Shown here: positions 48,160 through 60,981 of the stretch, one piece after another
Position numbering within the stretch: the stretch's first letter is position 1
Layout: each line of letters begins with the position of its first letter
NCBI RefSeq assembly: GCF_023101765.2
Contig: NC_064216.1
Coordinates: 10,419,545 to 10,483,544, forward strand
Reading direction: 5' to 3'
Source of the DNA: Spodoptera frugiperda
Lineage: Eukaryota; Arthropoda; Insecta; Lepidoptera; Noctuidae
DNA length: 64,000 nucleotides
Program-made: the position numbers and the translations under genes
Notes under the pieces: model-generated
Seen by the model: the letters and a program-made list of their open reading frames with translations, nothing else
Database searches by the model: none
What the model was told of the DNA's origin: nothing

Positions 48160-51100
48160 TAAATCGATATGTTATTTAAAATTAAAAGGCCATGTTTATT
48201 TTGTTGGATATTCCCGTTTATCCCGACTGGTTCCCGGAGGAAATGGAATCTATGTGTCTGGATTTTTCTTTAAAGTTATTTTCTTGGATGTTTCTAAATG
48301 CTGGTGGTTTGTTTCAGTTTGAATTTCAATGCGGTTAAACTGAGGTCGGGGAATTCATGTTTGTCGGAGAAATGTTCTGCTTTGAATTAAAGAAACATTC
48401 ACGTACATATTAACTATTTAGCTCTTTTTGGGAAATGTGCGCTAGATTTCTATGCAGAGTAAACTATACATTATTAATGTCTTTTTTTCTGTAGTCCTTA
48501 AATAGCTTCTACTTATTTAATTAACTATTAAAACTTTATGAAATACTCAATACTCATACTAGAAGCATGTAACTTGTATGTATTCGAAATTTTGTGTAAA
48601 AAGTAATTAAATTCATCATTAGTAAGACAAAACGGGACTTAATTGCGCAATTATGTTTCAAGGAAACGAATACCTGCGTATTTCTTGGAATTTTAATAAA
48701 TCATGAATTGGTTCCTAATTAAGGGAAACATACTTTTATCACCATAATTTTTATTGAAAATTATTCGAAATGTATTTTTTTTCCCTTCAGTATTATTTAA
48801 GCTATTTTTGTCAAACATATGTTACTCAAGTACTCAGAGTCCTTTAGAGATATTTAAGCCAGTCTTTAACAATTGTTTTCAGAAAAAAATTGTAACTATG
48901 TAATAGTTTAAGATGTCATTAAATATCTCAGAGTACGACAGTTACTATTATTTTTGCCTTTTATAGACGTTGTCATTCATATCGCAATTGCTACTGTACA
49001 GAAAATCTCACCAAACCATGCACCATTGTAATCAAAGAACTCTCGCGAGCCAAAACAATTTGAATATCCAAAAACTCCACAACACTATAACCTCCAATCT
49101 CTCTATCAACAGACCTCGACTCTAATCTCCAACAGCTCGCCAATCCATCGTCCCTCTCACATGCGACCTCCCTCTTACCATCTTAGATCAGTTCACCTCA
49201 CAACGATCGGTACATTTAATCTAAAACGACATACTAAAGGCAGTGCCACGCGAACATTTGTCAGGCCTGTCTGTTAGCCAATTTCATACACGTATCAAAG
49301 AAATATACCCCTTATTTCCATATACAGACGGTTTTAAGTTATATGTTCTTGTGTGGAGTTATAATTTCAATTGCTAACTATACGCTTAGAACATCTGTTG
49401 TATGTAAATGGCATGTGAGGAATTATTTACGTTGGAGTAAAGTATGTAATGTGTTTTGGTGAAAAATGGGGGGTAATGTAATTTGCGGTCTTTATTTATT
49501 TTTACTGAGAAATAATTATACCGTTTTAGTAGGCTGTTATAAAAGCTAAATAGAATATGTAGATTTTTATAAAGGGAAATGACTGCAATGATACATTTTG
49601 TCGATTATATCTAAGTCTCACACACATCAACAGCCTATAAATGGCCACTGCTGACCAAAGTCATCTTCTCACACAGAGAAGGTTTGAGCATAATCACCAC
49701 GCTTGCTCAATGCGGGTTGGCTAATATCAGTCTTAGCACTAAAAACTATGCTAACCACACTCAAAGCGCAGAACCAAAATAAAAATTTTAATTATAATAA
49801 AACCATTTGAATACTCTAGACCAATCCACTGAATTGAATACACTCAAGCAGACAAAAAGACAGAAACATAAAACAAAAAGAACATGATGCAACACATTAC
49901 CATTCTGAAATACCTACTCGTGAGTTCTTTAGAGTATTTGTACCAGACAGGAGTTTGTAGAGAAACGGCACCACGTTTGTACACACGAACCACACATCAA
50001 GCTATACAACACCAGTATAAACTGACCTTCGAATGTATGAAGAGATCATACAAAGCGAGGTCACGATAAACTGGTTTTGTATAACTGTATCTGGCTAAGC
50101 TTATCCTAGTGTAGCCACATTTTGTAGTTCACATAGCAATGGAGTGCTTCTCTCCATTCACGACTATCCAGCCATCTCCGTGAATTTATGCTTAGAATGT
50201 GGCTTCACCTGCAATTTTATCCCATACTCTTTGATGTTAGTGTGGACTGATAATCTTTCTGAAGCTGTTGCGAAGTTGTAGTGATGCGCGCCAGTGTATC
50301 GATAGGTTAATGGAGTTTGGCTTATAGTGGGAACTAGTTTGTGTTTAGAAGTTTTAATAAAATATGTGGTTTGGGTTAAATGTATGGCTTATTCTAGATG
50401 CATTATCGTGTTAGGCTCAGTCTTCAAAAAATAAGTAGAATTAAATAATATATCTACACTTACTTTAGCATATGAAAAGCATTAGACTTATTGTATACGA
50501 TGATTACTATTCCAGACTCAATGTTCAGAAGTCTCTAGTAATTTACATTAAATTCTACACAATACACTGCCGTTGCTACCCTTTACAATAAACGAAATAC
50601 CTCCTCTATTTATTAGCACTTTATAAAAGAATTATTACACAATAACTTTACAGGCAACTCTCGTAATTGGTATTTAGGGCTCAAAGTGCTTTATCGGAGG
50701 CGCTATCAGGAACAATAGTATCCGAGGCTTACAATACTTTAGTGTTAAATATTTTACGTTTATTAAACAATGGCTTAAAGTAGCCTAAACACTTAACAAT
50801 GATCTAATAACATTGTGTACGGTAAAATGATTCTTGGTGAACAATAACAGTGAACAAACCGTGAAACAATGGCTTGTGCCTATAGCGGGACGATGTACAA
50901 CTAAAATAGAATATTCATTACGACTGTACCTTTAAAATGGTGTCTGAAGGGAAATCATTAGCATTTCCCTATTCTATTGTAGGATGGGCCTCTTCCAATG
51001 GCTTTAGGGATGGGATTTGTCGATATGTTATCGGTAATGTGAAAAAAAAAAAAAGTTCCGTTACAATTCCAAAATCGAAGCCACATTAATAAACGTTTCA

Positions 51101-51624
51101 TAATTATACAGTATCTTAGTTATTATTTGATATCACTTAATTTAAAATTTACCTTTTAATAAAAGAAATATCAATTTCGTTAGATATAGAATTTAATTAA
51201 TTCCACCGTTACGCAGCCTACGCTACCTCAGTATCTACATCAATAACACGTACGAAGCTCCACTTTATATCAAAATTAAAATTACAATTCAAGTCATAAA
51301 ACGTAGCAATTAATTTCCCTTCTAAAATTTTAATAAGCCTATCTATCGACATCGTTTCGCCTCCCTACTTTACCCCACATACCCAGTAATTGCCTGGCTA
51401 CGTTTTGGGGGTAGAAACACATAAATTACACCTTTTATTCATTCCCGATTGCTAGTGTTATTGCTATCATTAACCACCCCACACTGGCTGTATTACTATG
51501 TATTGAAATATTACCTTTATTAATGAAATGTGTTATATCATTGGCACGTGGAGGAGCTCTGTGCTGTCGTAATAACATGCCCTGATTTCATTTACCTGCC
51601 TTTGTTCCTACAAACCCACAAACA
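48160..51624. other. unassigned intron sequence
   Basis: A 13-base A run near 51043-51055 and ordinary AT-rich DNA. No gene, RNA or clear repeat found. Confidence 0.45.
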
Positions 51625-51862
51625 GTTGTGTCTAACTGTGTAACCAATTGTATTGTGAATCTGATTGAAAAGCAGTAACCTATGGAGTTTCTTGCTCGTT
51701 CTTCTCCATAGGAATCTACACTTTGGAACGAGCAAATAGCTTCACTAGAGGATTGACTGACAGACAGACGTTATTAATATTATTATATTTGCTTTGACGT
51801 TCAAAAGTGCCTTCCTGGTCTATTTGAAATAAATAATTTTGACTTTGACTTTGACTCTACAC
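51625..51862 (+). repeat. LINE 3'-UTR-like repeat, best copy
   Basis: gtgaatctgattgaaaagca, gagtttcttgctcgttcttc, cactttggaacgagcaaata, ttatatttgctttgacgttc, ataattttgactttgacttt. The end in repeated TTTGAC is typical of a lepidopteran LINE 3' terminus. Same layout as 30880. Confidence 0.65.
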
Positions 51863-52406
51863 AAAAAGTAGTTTAGCCACAACACTACTAAATGTCAATC
51901 CTCGATAGCGATGTATTGTAACCTTTTTATGGGTCAAAGATTACATCGATTTGTAATTTCCTGTGTTTTCGTTGCAAATAAATGTTAGTGGTCGCAAATA
52001 GATAAAAAATGCCAGCTAATGAAATTGGTGTCTATTGATGTGGAGTAAATATTTTTCTATCCGTAAATATATACTGTTTTTGAGTAAGTTATTCCTACAA
52101 TGTTATGATAACACCTATTACGTCACTTCCTCCTGGCTCCTGGTAAGATGACATCCAAACAACAATGGATGTTTTTCTTCCATTATCCGTAAGGAAATTA
52201 ATTTCTCTGTGTGCACGGAACAACTAGAGTACACTCTAGGTACTAGTGGTGGGGTATCGCTTGCAATTACCTATCGACAATGACAAACAACAATTTTCAC
52301 ACTAGTAAATTCTTGAGAAGTTGCCATACTATTTCTACGTAGAAGTGCATTAATTATTTAATACAATATCCATTTTTGGTCGAGTAATAATTTAAAAACA
52401 ACAACA

Positions 52407-52530
52407 ATGTCACCCCTTTTCATCCCCGAAGGGGTAGGCTGAGATACATCTTGCAGCTCGTAATGCCACTGTACAATACACAACCACTTTTTACCATTTG
52501 TGTTGTAAGTCCCATGTAATAGGGGATGAC
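52407..52530 (-). repeat. SINE family 1 fragment
   Basis: tgtcaccccttttcatcccc, gaaggggtaggctgagat, ccactgtacaatacacaacc, gtaagtcccatgtaatagg. Body and tail only. Confidence 0.65.
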
Positions 52531-53944
52531 ATATATACCTATTTTAAGAATTTCTTCATTATTTAGTGTTGATTTGTAAATCTAATAAAGAATATTTTGG
52601 TTATTCTCCACAGTATAAATGTCGGTAAAACCTCTCTCTACTACGAGTACACCAGGGGTGTCTAGGGGTGGCTAAACAACCGTGAAGCGGGCAAAGGGTG
52701 CACGTTACTGTCCAGTAATGTGGTTTTTGACACACTTGGAAATAAACGTAGTTTTGTAAGATTTACATAGTTTATTCAATTTATTTAGGTTGGAATTCTT
52801 GTGGTGCTATGGTCCTGTTGTTTAATTTATTAAGGTAAAAGTTATAATACCTACGTTACGGTCCTAGAAATAGTGTATAAGAGTTGTATATAATCATAAA
52901 ATGTCCAGATAAAGAAATATAGGTTACTTGCTTGCCCCTTGCTCTGTAAGGACGTACCATTACAATCAGCAGTTATAATTTTCTGAATTCATTTTAAAAT
53001 CAAAATGGCATCCACTAGACATAAAAAGTACTATTCAAATTTTAAGCAATTTCATCCATCTCGCCACCCCACTCAGACAAAAATAGACTTAATTTAAATA
53101 GCCTTAAACATCGATATAGCTGCGCAGGTACCGTGCCTCCCTAGCGATATAAAGCTGTACTACACCGCATGCTTCGTTACCCCACAATCGCGTTACGTCG
53201 GCGAGCGATTCGCTAATTCTTGCGTGCGTTTACCCTAACCTATACTTGTGTACTGTGCTTTATCTGCAGTCAATAAAGGTGAAAAATAGTCTTAGACAAA
53301 AGTATGAATGCTGTTGATTGTCAAAACATCGATCTTGGTTAATAAAGAGTACTCGGTTGTCATTATTCAATAGAATTTCAATCTTATTACAAAAAAGAAT
53401 TAAGTTGAAAATCAAACAAAAATGTATACCTGTCTATAGTTGATTCGTACACATAGACGTAATGTACACATTAAGAAGCTAAGTTATAATGTTGCTTTAC
53501 AATACTCACACTCAAAATCTTTGACAAAAACTGTAATAGTTTCCAAAGAGTAAAATATAAAATGTTACTTATAACATGTATCAATTACTTTAACCACTTA
53601 CATTATTTTTCCCCACAATCAAAACAACCTAGTTTAACAATCTTTCTGTACGTACGTATGTACGTAGGTATGTAGTACGCTGTTCAGGAATTCTTTCAGT
53701 AAAAGTTAACAGCGTTGTACAGCGTCAAAGTTATGATAACCACACGCTTCGTTAGCTCACAATCCCAGCTTGCGGCCCGTTGTTTTTACTTTATATTGGA
53801 TGCAGGCTTAGGTATTATGGAACAGGTTATTTCACTTTATGTTTTAAAGTATGGAAGGGGATGTGATATGAAGTTACTATAATTATGAAGAAGAAGAAGA
53901 AAAGTATATGTTACACGCTCAAAACATTTAACAATGATCTATGT

Positions 53945-54072
53945 TTGGGAGAGCCATGCTTCGGCACGAATGGGACGGCTCAACCGGAGTGATACCACGG
54001 TCTCACCGAAAACCGACGTGAAACAACGCTTGCGTTGTGTTTCGTTGTGTGAGTGAGGTTACCGGACATCGC
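53945..54072 (+). repeat. LINE 3'-region fragment (first module of 30075)
   Basis: gccatgcttcggcacgaatg, accggagtgataccacggtc, ccgacgtgaaacaacgcttg, gttgtgtgagtgaggttacc. Stops where the attcctaaccccc module would begin. Confidence 0.6.
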
Positions 54073-54584
54073 AGATTTTTTATGTTAGTGTATTTATTAA
54101 AAAATCTAAAAGCCAACATACATTGACAATACCACCAATAACTAAATTAAATAAAACCACACATTCACCAAATTATATCAACATAGCAGTCAGTCCATTC
54201 AATCCCCGGCTAAACAAGTTTATGCATATAAATCTAGTGAGTAATTGAATTACGCGTCATTATTGCATAAACCGGTCCGAATGACTGGCTGCGTATCAAA
54301 TAACGCCGTCCCTGCGGCCGCAGAGTGAGTCTTGCAGTAATGCAATCAGTGGGTAGGCAGAACCCTTCCAGTCGTAATGTGTATATATTGGTAGATTGGC
54401 AGACTGACTGCTGGTTTGTTATTGTGCTGTATTATGAATTCATTTGAATATTGACAGACGAATGAACTGAGTAAATTGTTGTAGTCCAAGTCAATTTAGG
54501 AATTCACCTCGGAATTCGAGATACCCAGCTGTAATTTTGTATATACTTGTATATTGACCCCCTAAAACTTGTCTCAAAACCTAC

Positions 54585-55100
54585 ATATGGTAGGGTGTAA
54601 GCAACTCTTAAAATTCAGGGTCAAAGGGCCCAAAAATCGTTTTTTTGCGGTTTTTTCGAAATATCTCATTTCCTATGGGTTTTTGGTAGTTGTATTCAAT
54701 AGCAATATTGTGAAATACAAAATTTTCTACAAATTTTGTCTAAACTTTTTTTTTATACGGTGAACCGTTTTCGAGATAGAGGGCGGAGAGCGCGCGGTCA
54801 CTGCATCTCTTCAAAAATTTTTTTTTTCGTCTAACCTATCCGTGATGGTTGTCTATGGATAGGACATTAAAAAATACGTCATGGTTCCTAAAACCATTTT
54901 TCGTCAAAATCAATCGTTTGAAAGATAGACGCTTCCAAAGTGGAAAAATGAGGTCTATAGAATGTGTCCTGCCCCCTAACTTTTAAAATAAGTGAGTAAG
55001 AAAACTAAAAAAAATATATGCTATAGATTTTAATGGAAACTTTCAACGAAAATTGGTTTGAATGAGATATCATAATTAGTTTTTAAGAATTGATTAAAAG
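54585..55100 (-). mobile_element. GGTTCCGTAGC-family element, internal part reversed
   Basis: 54870-55095 is the reverse complement of about 39785-40005: accatttttcgtcaaaatca, cgcttccaaagtggaaaaat, cgaaaattggtttgaatgag. Both terminal modules are missing. Upstream, 54585-54860 has cgtttttttgcggttttttc and a poly-T tract and is probably the same or a neighbouring element. Confidence 0.65.
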
Positions 55101-56007
55101 AATTGAGAAAGTGGAAAATTAAGTGTGTACCTTTTTTTTAAATGTATCAATTCTTATGACGCCTTATGTACCACCATATTATTATATTGTGTACAATTAA
55201 AGATTACAGTAATACTAGCAGATGCAAATATTAGCGTCAAACTTGAATCACATACATTGAAGGTTTACAACGTTAAGCGACAATCACAAATCGCCATCCA
55301 TCTAACAAAACATAAACTTACCACAAAATACAATCTATGCCTTGCAACACAACATCCATTGCGTGCTACATCGTAAATAGAAAGACGATCGCACATTGTA
55401 ACCGAGCAATATGCAGCGAAGTCAGCATACGGGCAGATTGCAGTAATCCAATCAGGGCAGGCTGCCACAATTTGCGGGTAACTGATGCCCACACTCGATG
55501 TGCCCACTGCCCACTGCCCACTATATTCAATGGGCAACGCTTTGCTTCTGATATTCTGACTTTATCATTGTACTGTATACGTGTATGTATGTAGTGTCTA
55601 ACAGGACTTTCTACTTTATCGTTTTGATATAAAGGTTGAAAATCCAATGAAAAATTAACAATTTGGAGTAACTTGACCTGTGTTGGCACCCATGTTGTAA
55701 GTGTTCTCTTGTCGAACTAGATACGAATGGTAGAAACGAAACTTGTGAAATTGAAGGATTGGATATTTGGTGTAAAACATAAAAATCAATTTAAGGCTAC
55801 TATTATTTCTTTACTACGCCGGTATGAACTATCTCTAAAAAGATTAAACAGAGTAATATCATTGAAACTGTATGTTATTGTTTATTACGTCAACGGAATC
55901 CATACAGTGTTAAAAAATAATTAAAAGGGGCAAAATTGGTAAAATCAATATAAATAAATCGAGGTAACAAAACCAGTATACCTAGATATACCTAGGCATC
56001 ATCAATA
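55101..56007. other. unassigned sequence with overlapping frames
   Basis: 55265-55689 is open in three frames (83-107 codons, both strands), less AT-rich, with a gcccactgcccactgcccac triplet repeat. The multi-frame openness argues against real coding. Possible mobile-element interior. Confidence 0.35.
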
Positions 56008-56135
56008 CTAGGGACGGCGTACACGAGCGATGGCAATTTGCGACGCGACGCGACGCAACACAGTCGCGCGACCAATAGATCGCAATCTAGACGAACAGCG
56101 CCAGATTAATCGTTTTTGTACACCGAGCTTTATTG
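56008..56135. repeat. possible Harbinger-like MITE
   Basis: ggcgtacacgagcgatggca, gcgacgcgacgcgacgc and later gtttttgtacaccgagc. The opposed gtacac blocks and internal GCGAC repeat resemble PIF/Harbinger-type MITEs as I remember them. Exact inverted ends and target duplication were not established. Confidence 0.35.
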
Positions 56136-58321
56136 GATCGGAGGAGAACTGAACATTTTTTACTTACGACTTTCTTCCTTTTTCAACGAAACACTGAAAC
56201 TTACAGGAATTGTACGTAGTCATTATTTATTGTCATGTTGTAAACGTTGAGCTTTCAAGAGTAAACAAGAATTTATTGAATAAAAAATAGTTGTGTTATT
56301 TTATAGTATACAAAATAATCACTACCATACCAACAAAATCTTTTGCCACAGATAACTATATAAAATTAAAAAAAGCAATCGATTTCCAATCATGCTACTA
56401 AAGTAGCAAAGCTATAAATAAAATATTTCGTACATCAAAAACAAATGAAACCAAAATTCTAATTCCCAATTCAAAGCACCAAATAAACGCCAATCTTCAT
56501 AACTCCATACTACCACAAGTACCACATCCACAGCCCAAATTTCGTACGACATTGTGTACATATTGTAGCTATTATACAGCCAGTAATTAGTGTTCGCAGC
56601 GCGGCAGCATGTCAATACACTAAGTAGCTACACGCTGTAGATATTTGACGAATATTCCAACTTGGCCCGTCCTCGCTAAGTTGGTAAAAGTAGTATTAAG
56701 TTGAAGACGATTAACTGTTTCCCGTTGATAAGTTTGTTTAGTGATTTCCAAGTTGTTGAGTTGTTAATGTTTTGCTTGTAAATATTACGTGGTCCTTTGG
56801 TACGATTCGGGAGTTTCTTGTTTCTATTTGTTGCTGTGGTTCGTGGCTCGTGTTAGATTAAATTGTGGAGAGGAACGAATGTGACTCCCTAATTAATATG
56901 AAAAGTTTAATTATTTAATTTTTGTATTTACAATTTTGAAAGTGCATATGTTAGTACGTCATGACACGGCCTCTCAAAACTTTTTGTTTAAAATGAAGTA
57001 CAGTATGTTACACAGCAAAAGTTACAAACTACACACCATTTTCACAAAAAAATATCTTTAACTCACGCTCCAAGTCAAACATAACATTATAAAAAACAAC
57101 TTATTACCTCAGAAGTTACTGTTGTGCCAATACCATGTTAAAAAAATGCACTTACATGCTGCAATTTTTACAGTTTCACATATTAATGTGAATGAAAACT
57201 GGCTCTTTCTTTTGACCCAGAGACCAGAATTCCAACACAGCAGAACAATACAATTTGTAATGTTGACTTAATAAAATAATAAGTGACATATCACGCACAG
57301 ACATCCCGTGGAACATAATCTCGTCATTATGAGTGACTCGAACGGATGGCGCGATTGTGAATACACCCGTCACAAAGTCTGCCTTGTTCTCTTCACGCCC
57401 TGGCAATAACGACACAACTCCAATAAACCATCACTCAATTATAAACCCTCCACCCACATTATACAGCTCAAAATTAATCGATCAAACCACCAGACATGTT
57501 TGAATTACTTAATCGAATTCTATTGTATCTGCATTTAACGGCTTTTTAAATCACGAACGAAATGAGACTCTAATTTGCGGCAATTAGGGTTGGATTTGGT
57601 TTGGTTAGTATGATGGATGAGTTGATTCATTATTGAACCGAATCTGTAAGACAATGAGGCGTGTGCACAATGAGAGACAATATTGTGTGGAAGCTATGAG
57701 CTATACTATCGGCTGTTTAAGCGCTTTGTAAGCGATGCGTAGCGATGGGCGACTGTGACAATCGATAATCCTGTTGCTGTCATCATCGGATCGACTTTTG
57801 TTCAAGGTATAATAAAAAGCATTCACCTTATAATTAGCTTAATGGATTTATTTGAACACAGTTCGCTGTACTTCATTTCTTTGATCACTGGATAAAACCT
57901 TATGAAGATCCTTCTGTAATTACCACTTCCAAGCAAACTTTTCTCCAAAAAAATATCACACAAAGACCCGAAAAAAACAACTCGTTATTCACGGCTCTGA
58001 TTTCAAAAAATACAATACGTGCAGTATAAAAGTATCATTTTAACAAAAAATGGACCCGTACGGAAAACGCGGCGCCCGGGAGGATCCTGCCTTTTTTCTT
58101 TGGTCCTTCGGTCCAGTTATAGACCTTTTTATTTGGACCGTGACATAAATGTGAAGCGGGGTTAGGACAAAGTGTCAAGAGTTTTTGAACGTAATTCAGT
58201 GACTGCGATGATTAATTAGTATAAAGTTTTTAATGTTATTTTTCGTGGTCCTTGTGGGTTATGGCGTCATTGTTTTGCTTTTTTTAATAAAAAAATACCT
58301 CTAAAATAAATTATTCTATTC
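56136..58321. other. unassigned intron sequence
   Basis: AT-rich DNA. A GC-rich spot at 58050-58085 (acgcggcgcccgggaggatc). No gene seen. Confidence 0.45.
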
Positions 58322-58497
58322 AAAGCTTCTGCCAGCGGTTTCACCCACATTCCAGTGGTATAAAGAGTAAACTATAAGCTATTCCAGACTTATTATCTAC
58401 CCTGGTTACAAATTTTATCCCGATCCCTTCAGCTGTATTTATGTTATAAGCAAACATAGAAACACACTCACAAACTTTCGCATTTGTAATATAATAA
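58322..58497 (-). mobile_element. Helitron-like element (family H), diverged
   Basis: agcttctgccagcggtttca, ccagtggtataaagagta, atcccgatcccttcagct, acaaactttcgcatttgtaa, tataata. Same order of blocks as 11793; both termini decayed. Confidence 0.45.
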
Positions 58498-59299
58498 AAA
58501 TTACTACTAGCTTTAAACATATTAATATGATACTAAAATCATTGTCCCTAAGTATAAGTACGTATTAGACGTAATTTCACGTTCTACCACCGAGCTACCA
58601 AGCTATTGACACATGCACGCACGGATACCACAAACTATTGAATTGTGGTCACAAATCACTAGGCGACCGCGAAGTACCTGTATTAGCTTATTACTTGGTA
58701 CAATGACCTAGGTTTATTTTGTTATTAGAATAGAAAATGTTTAGTTTAGTATTGGTAAGCAAGGGATTGGCTGCTGATCCAAAATTTTCGCTTTCTATCT
58801 AATATTTTTAATAAAAAGAAAAAAAAATCACATGATAATCATACTAGAACGATCCATTGTTAAAAAAGTTCAATATGCAATACAACCCCGCTGTTTATTA
58901 TTACAACCGCTACCCACAAGAGTAACCAGATTGACAACACGCTCGCTAAAACATCTCCGCGAATTAATTGACATACCCCATTCATAACTCGATTACAGCG
59001 CCCCCTAGTGCAGGAATCGAATGATAATTTTATTATACTATGACGTCACAAAGCCATCAGTTTATTATAGAAACTGAATTTCTAGCCGAAGCTGAAAGGA
59101 AAGCTAAACTTAATCTTTAGCCCAGATTTCAGATGGAATAAAAAAATTTCAACATTGAGTTTTGACATTTGGATGTTTTTGTTGGGTATTCCCGTATGAT
59201 CAGAAAGTCGGTACATTTTGTCACATCAAACAACACCAACACATCAAACATTGCCAACTACATCGTAAGGACCTAATTTAAGGACAGAAATATTTTAAC

Positions 59300-59722
59300 A
59301 CTAGCTTCCGCCTGCGACTCCGTCCGCGCGGATGTCGGTCTTCGTGTGGAAGTTTTATTTCTTAATTTTGAGTAACTCTGACAATGACATCTTATAAATA
59401 TCTATTGGACCCAAATACGGCAAGGCCCATAATAATTAAGGAGATCCCTCTATTGAGCTACTGCTGTTGAGCTCGCGTTCTGTAGAATAAAACTGAAAAA
59501 TAAAGATTTTTTTTTCTACGTATTTTTCCAGGATAAAAAGTATCCAATTTTATGCCCAGGATAATAAGGTATACTTATACCAAGTTTCACAGACAGACAA
59601 AAAAAATTTAATCACATATTTGGTTTTGGTATCGATCCAGTAACACCCCCTGCTATTTATTCTTTCAATATTTTCAATGTACAGAATTGACCCTTCTACA
59701 GACTTATTATAATAATATGAAT
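59300..59722 (-). mobile_element. Helitron-like element with CTAG terminus
   Basis: The plus strand opens a|ctagcttccgcctgcgactc, cgtccgcgcggatgtcg. On the minus strand this is a cgcgcggacggagtcgc hairpin region and CTAG|T, like 21968-21995. The other end is gtacagaattgacccttcta, cagacttattataata, next to a GAAT microsatellite. Confidence 0.55.
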
Positions 59723-59740
59723 GAATGAATGAATGAATGA
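59718..59740 (+). repeat. (GAAT)n microsatellite
   Basis: Five to six ATGA/GAAT units at the end of the Helitron-like copy, a usual place for such tracts. Confidence 0.85.
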
Positions 59741-59919
59741 GAGTGTTATAAACGTAAGAGTATACAAATATAGTCAGAAATCTCCGAACTGCTAAGCTAT
59801 CGGGAGTTATACGTGTTATTGTAAGTCAACCATAAAAGATAGACATTTGCTGTCGTAGAATATTTTTTTAACAATTTTAAGGAGAACATTTCCGTCATAC
59901 ATGACTTCTGTGTAGCTTT

Positions 59920-60119
59920 AACCATTAAGGCTGCACACGCGACGGAAGCAGAAAAATGAAGCAAGTTCTCCTGTTTTCCCAACATTTCCCTTCACTGCTC
60001 CGCTCCTATTGATCGCAGCGTGATGAAAAGTATACTATAACCTGCCCAGGAGTATGAAGAACAATTGTACCAAGTTTCATTGAAATCGGTTGAGTGGTTT
60101 TTGTTTCTATAAAGAACAT

Positions 60120-60160
<41 letters not shown>

Positions 60161-60285
60161 AATTTTTCTGATTGCATTTTTGGCGTCAGTATCGATCACT
60201 AATCACCCGCTGATAGTTATTTTGGAAATATATTTCATGTACAGAATTGACCTCTCTACAGATTTATTATAAGTATATAGATTTC
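59920..60285 (-). mobile_element. Helitron-like element with TC terminus
   Basis: Plus strand: gctgcacacgcgacggaagc, tccgctcctattgatcgcag, gatgaaaagtatactataac, caccaagtttc-type block, gtatcgatcactaatcaccc, gtacagaattgacctctcta, ending ttataagtatatagat|t. The minus-strand 5' end is A|TCTATATACTTATAA. Shares its TC-side third with 59300-59722. Confidence 0.55.
60119..60158 (+). repeat. (CAGA)10 microsatellite
   Basis: Ten uninterrupted CAGA units inside the Helitron-like copy; likely length-polymorphic. Confidence 0.93.
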
Positions 60286-60384
60286 GGCCCAAGACAATTT
60301 CAAAATTCGTTAAATTACGCCCTGGTGAACTAAAATTATTATTACCTGATAATTTTAAACTTAATTTTGTTCTAAACAACCCAC

Positions 60385-60425
60385 AACATTTAAATGTATT
60401 GATAACATTTAAATGTATTGATAAC
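60385..60425 (+). repeat. 19-bp tandem duplication
   Basis: aacatttaaatgtattgat occurs twice in direct succession, followed by aac. Confidence 0.92.
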
Positions 60426-60939
60426 GCTGGGCCATAATGAATACTTGCCATAAATTCTTAAATTTAGGTAGGTTAATGTAGACGAAAAATTTTATATGAG
60501 CCGTGAAATAAAAGTCACCACAACTAAAATAAAGATGTTTGATTTTCGTTCCCGACTAAACCCAGCTTTATTCAGCCCTAGTACACTAACATACCAATCG
60601 AATCACGCGATTATCAAATTATTATATTCTTTGTGGTTTGATATTGAATTATTTCCTTTGTGACCGGCGTGGGGTGCCCCGTGCCACCCCTATTGTGACG
60701 TGTGTGCTTCTCTTATTTTACATGTGACAATTATTTTTGAAGGGTTTAAAGTCATGGGGTACATAACAATGTATTGAGATTAAAAATCACAAAAGGACCA
60801 AATTAGATAATATTTGTTTATCAAGTTTCATGTTGGTGGGCGTTATATTGTGGGTTGGTGAACTAAAATTATTTATTTTCTTGTTTATCTAACTGTGAGA
60901 AAACGTAGAAATTGTTTTTATATTTTTTCGAAACTTTGA

Positions 60940-60981
60940 GACGCCTCACCCAAGGCGGGAGAAGGAGAAGTCATTAAATGG
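60940..60981 (+). repeat. SINE family 2 3' fragment
   Basis: gacgcctcacccaaggcggg, then agaagtcatta. Only the 3' end of the family. Confidence 0.5.

Noticed and set aside
51148..51172. Ratchet-like junction on the minus strand (ttcttttattaaaag|gtaaat)
   Set aside because: AAAG is a poor acceptor and GTAAAT a weaker donor.
55265..55689. Overlapping 83-107 codon frames on both strands
   Set aside because: Several frames are open at once, which points to composition rather than coding.
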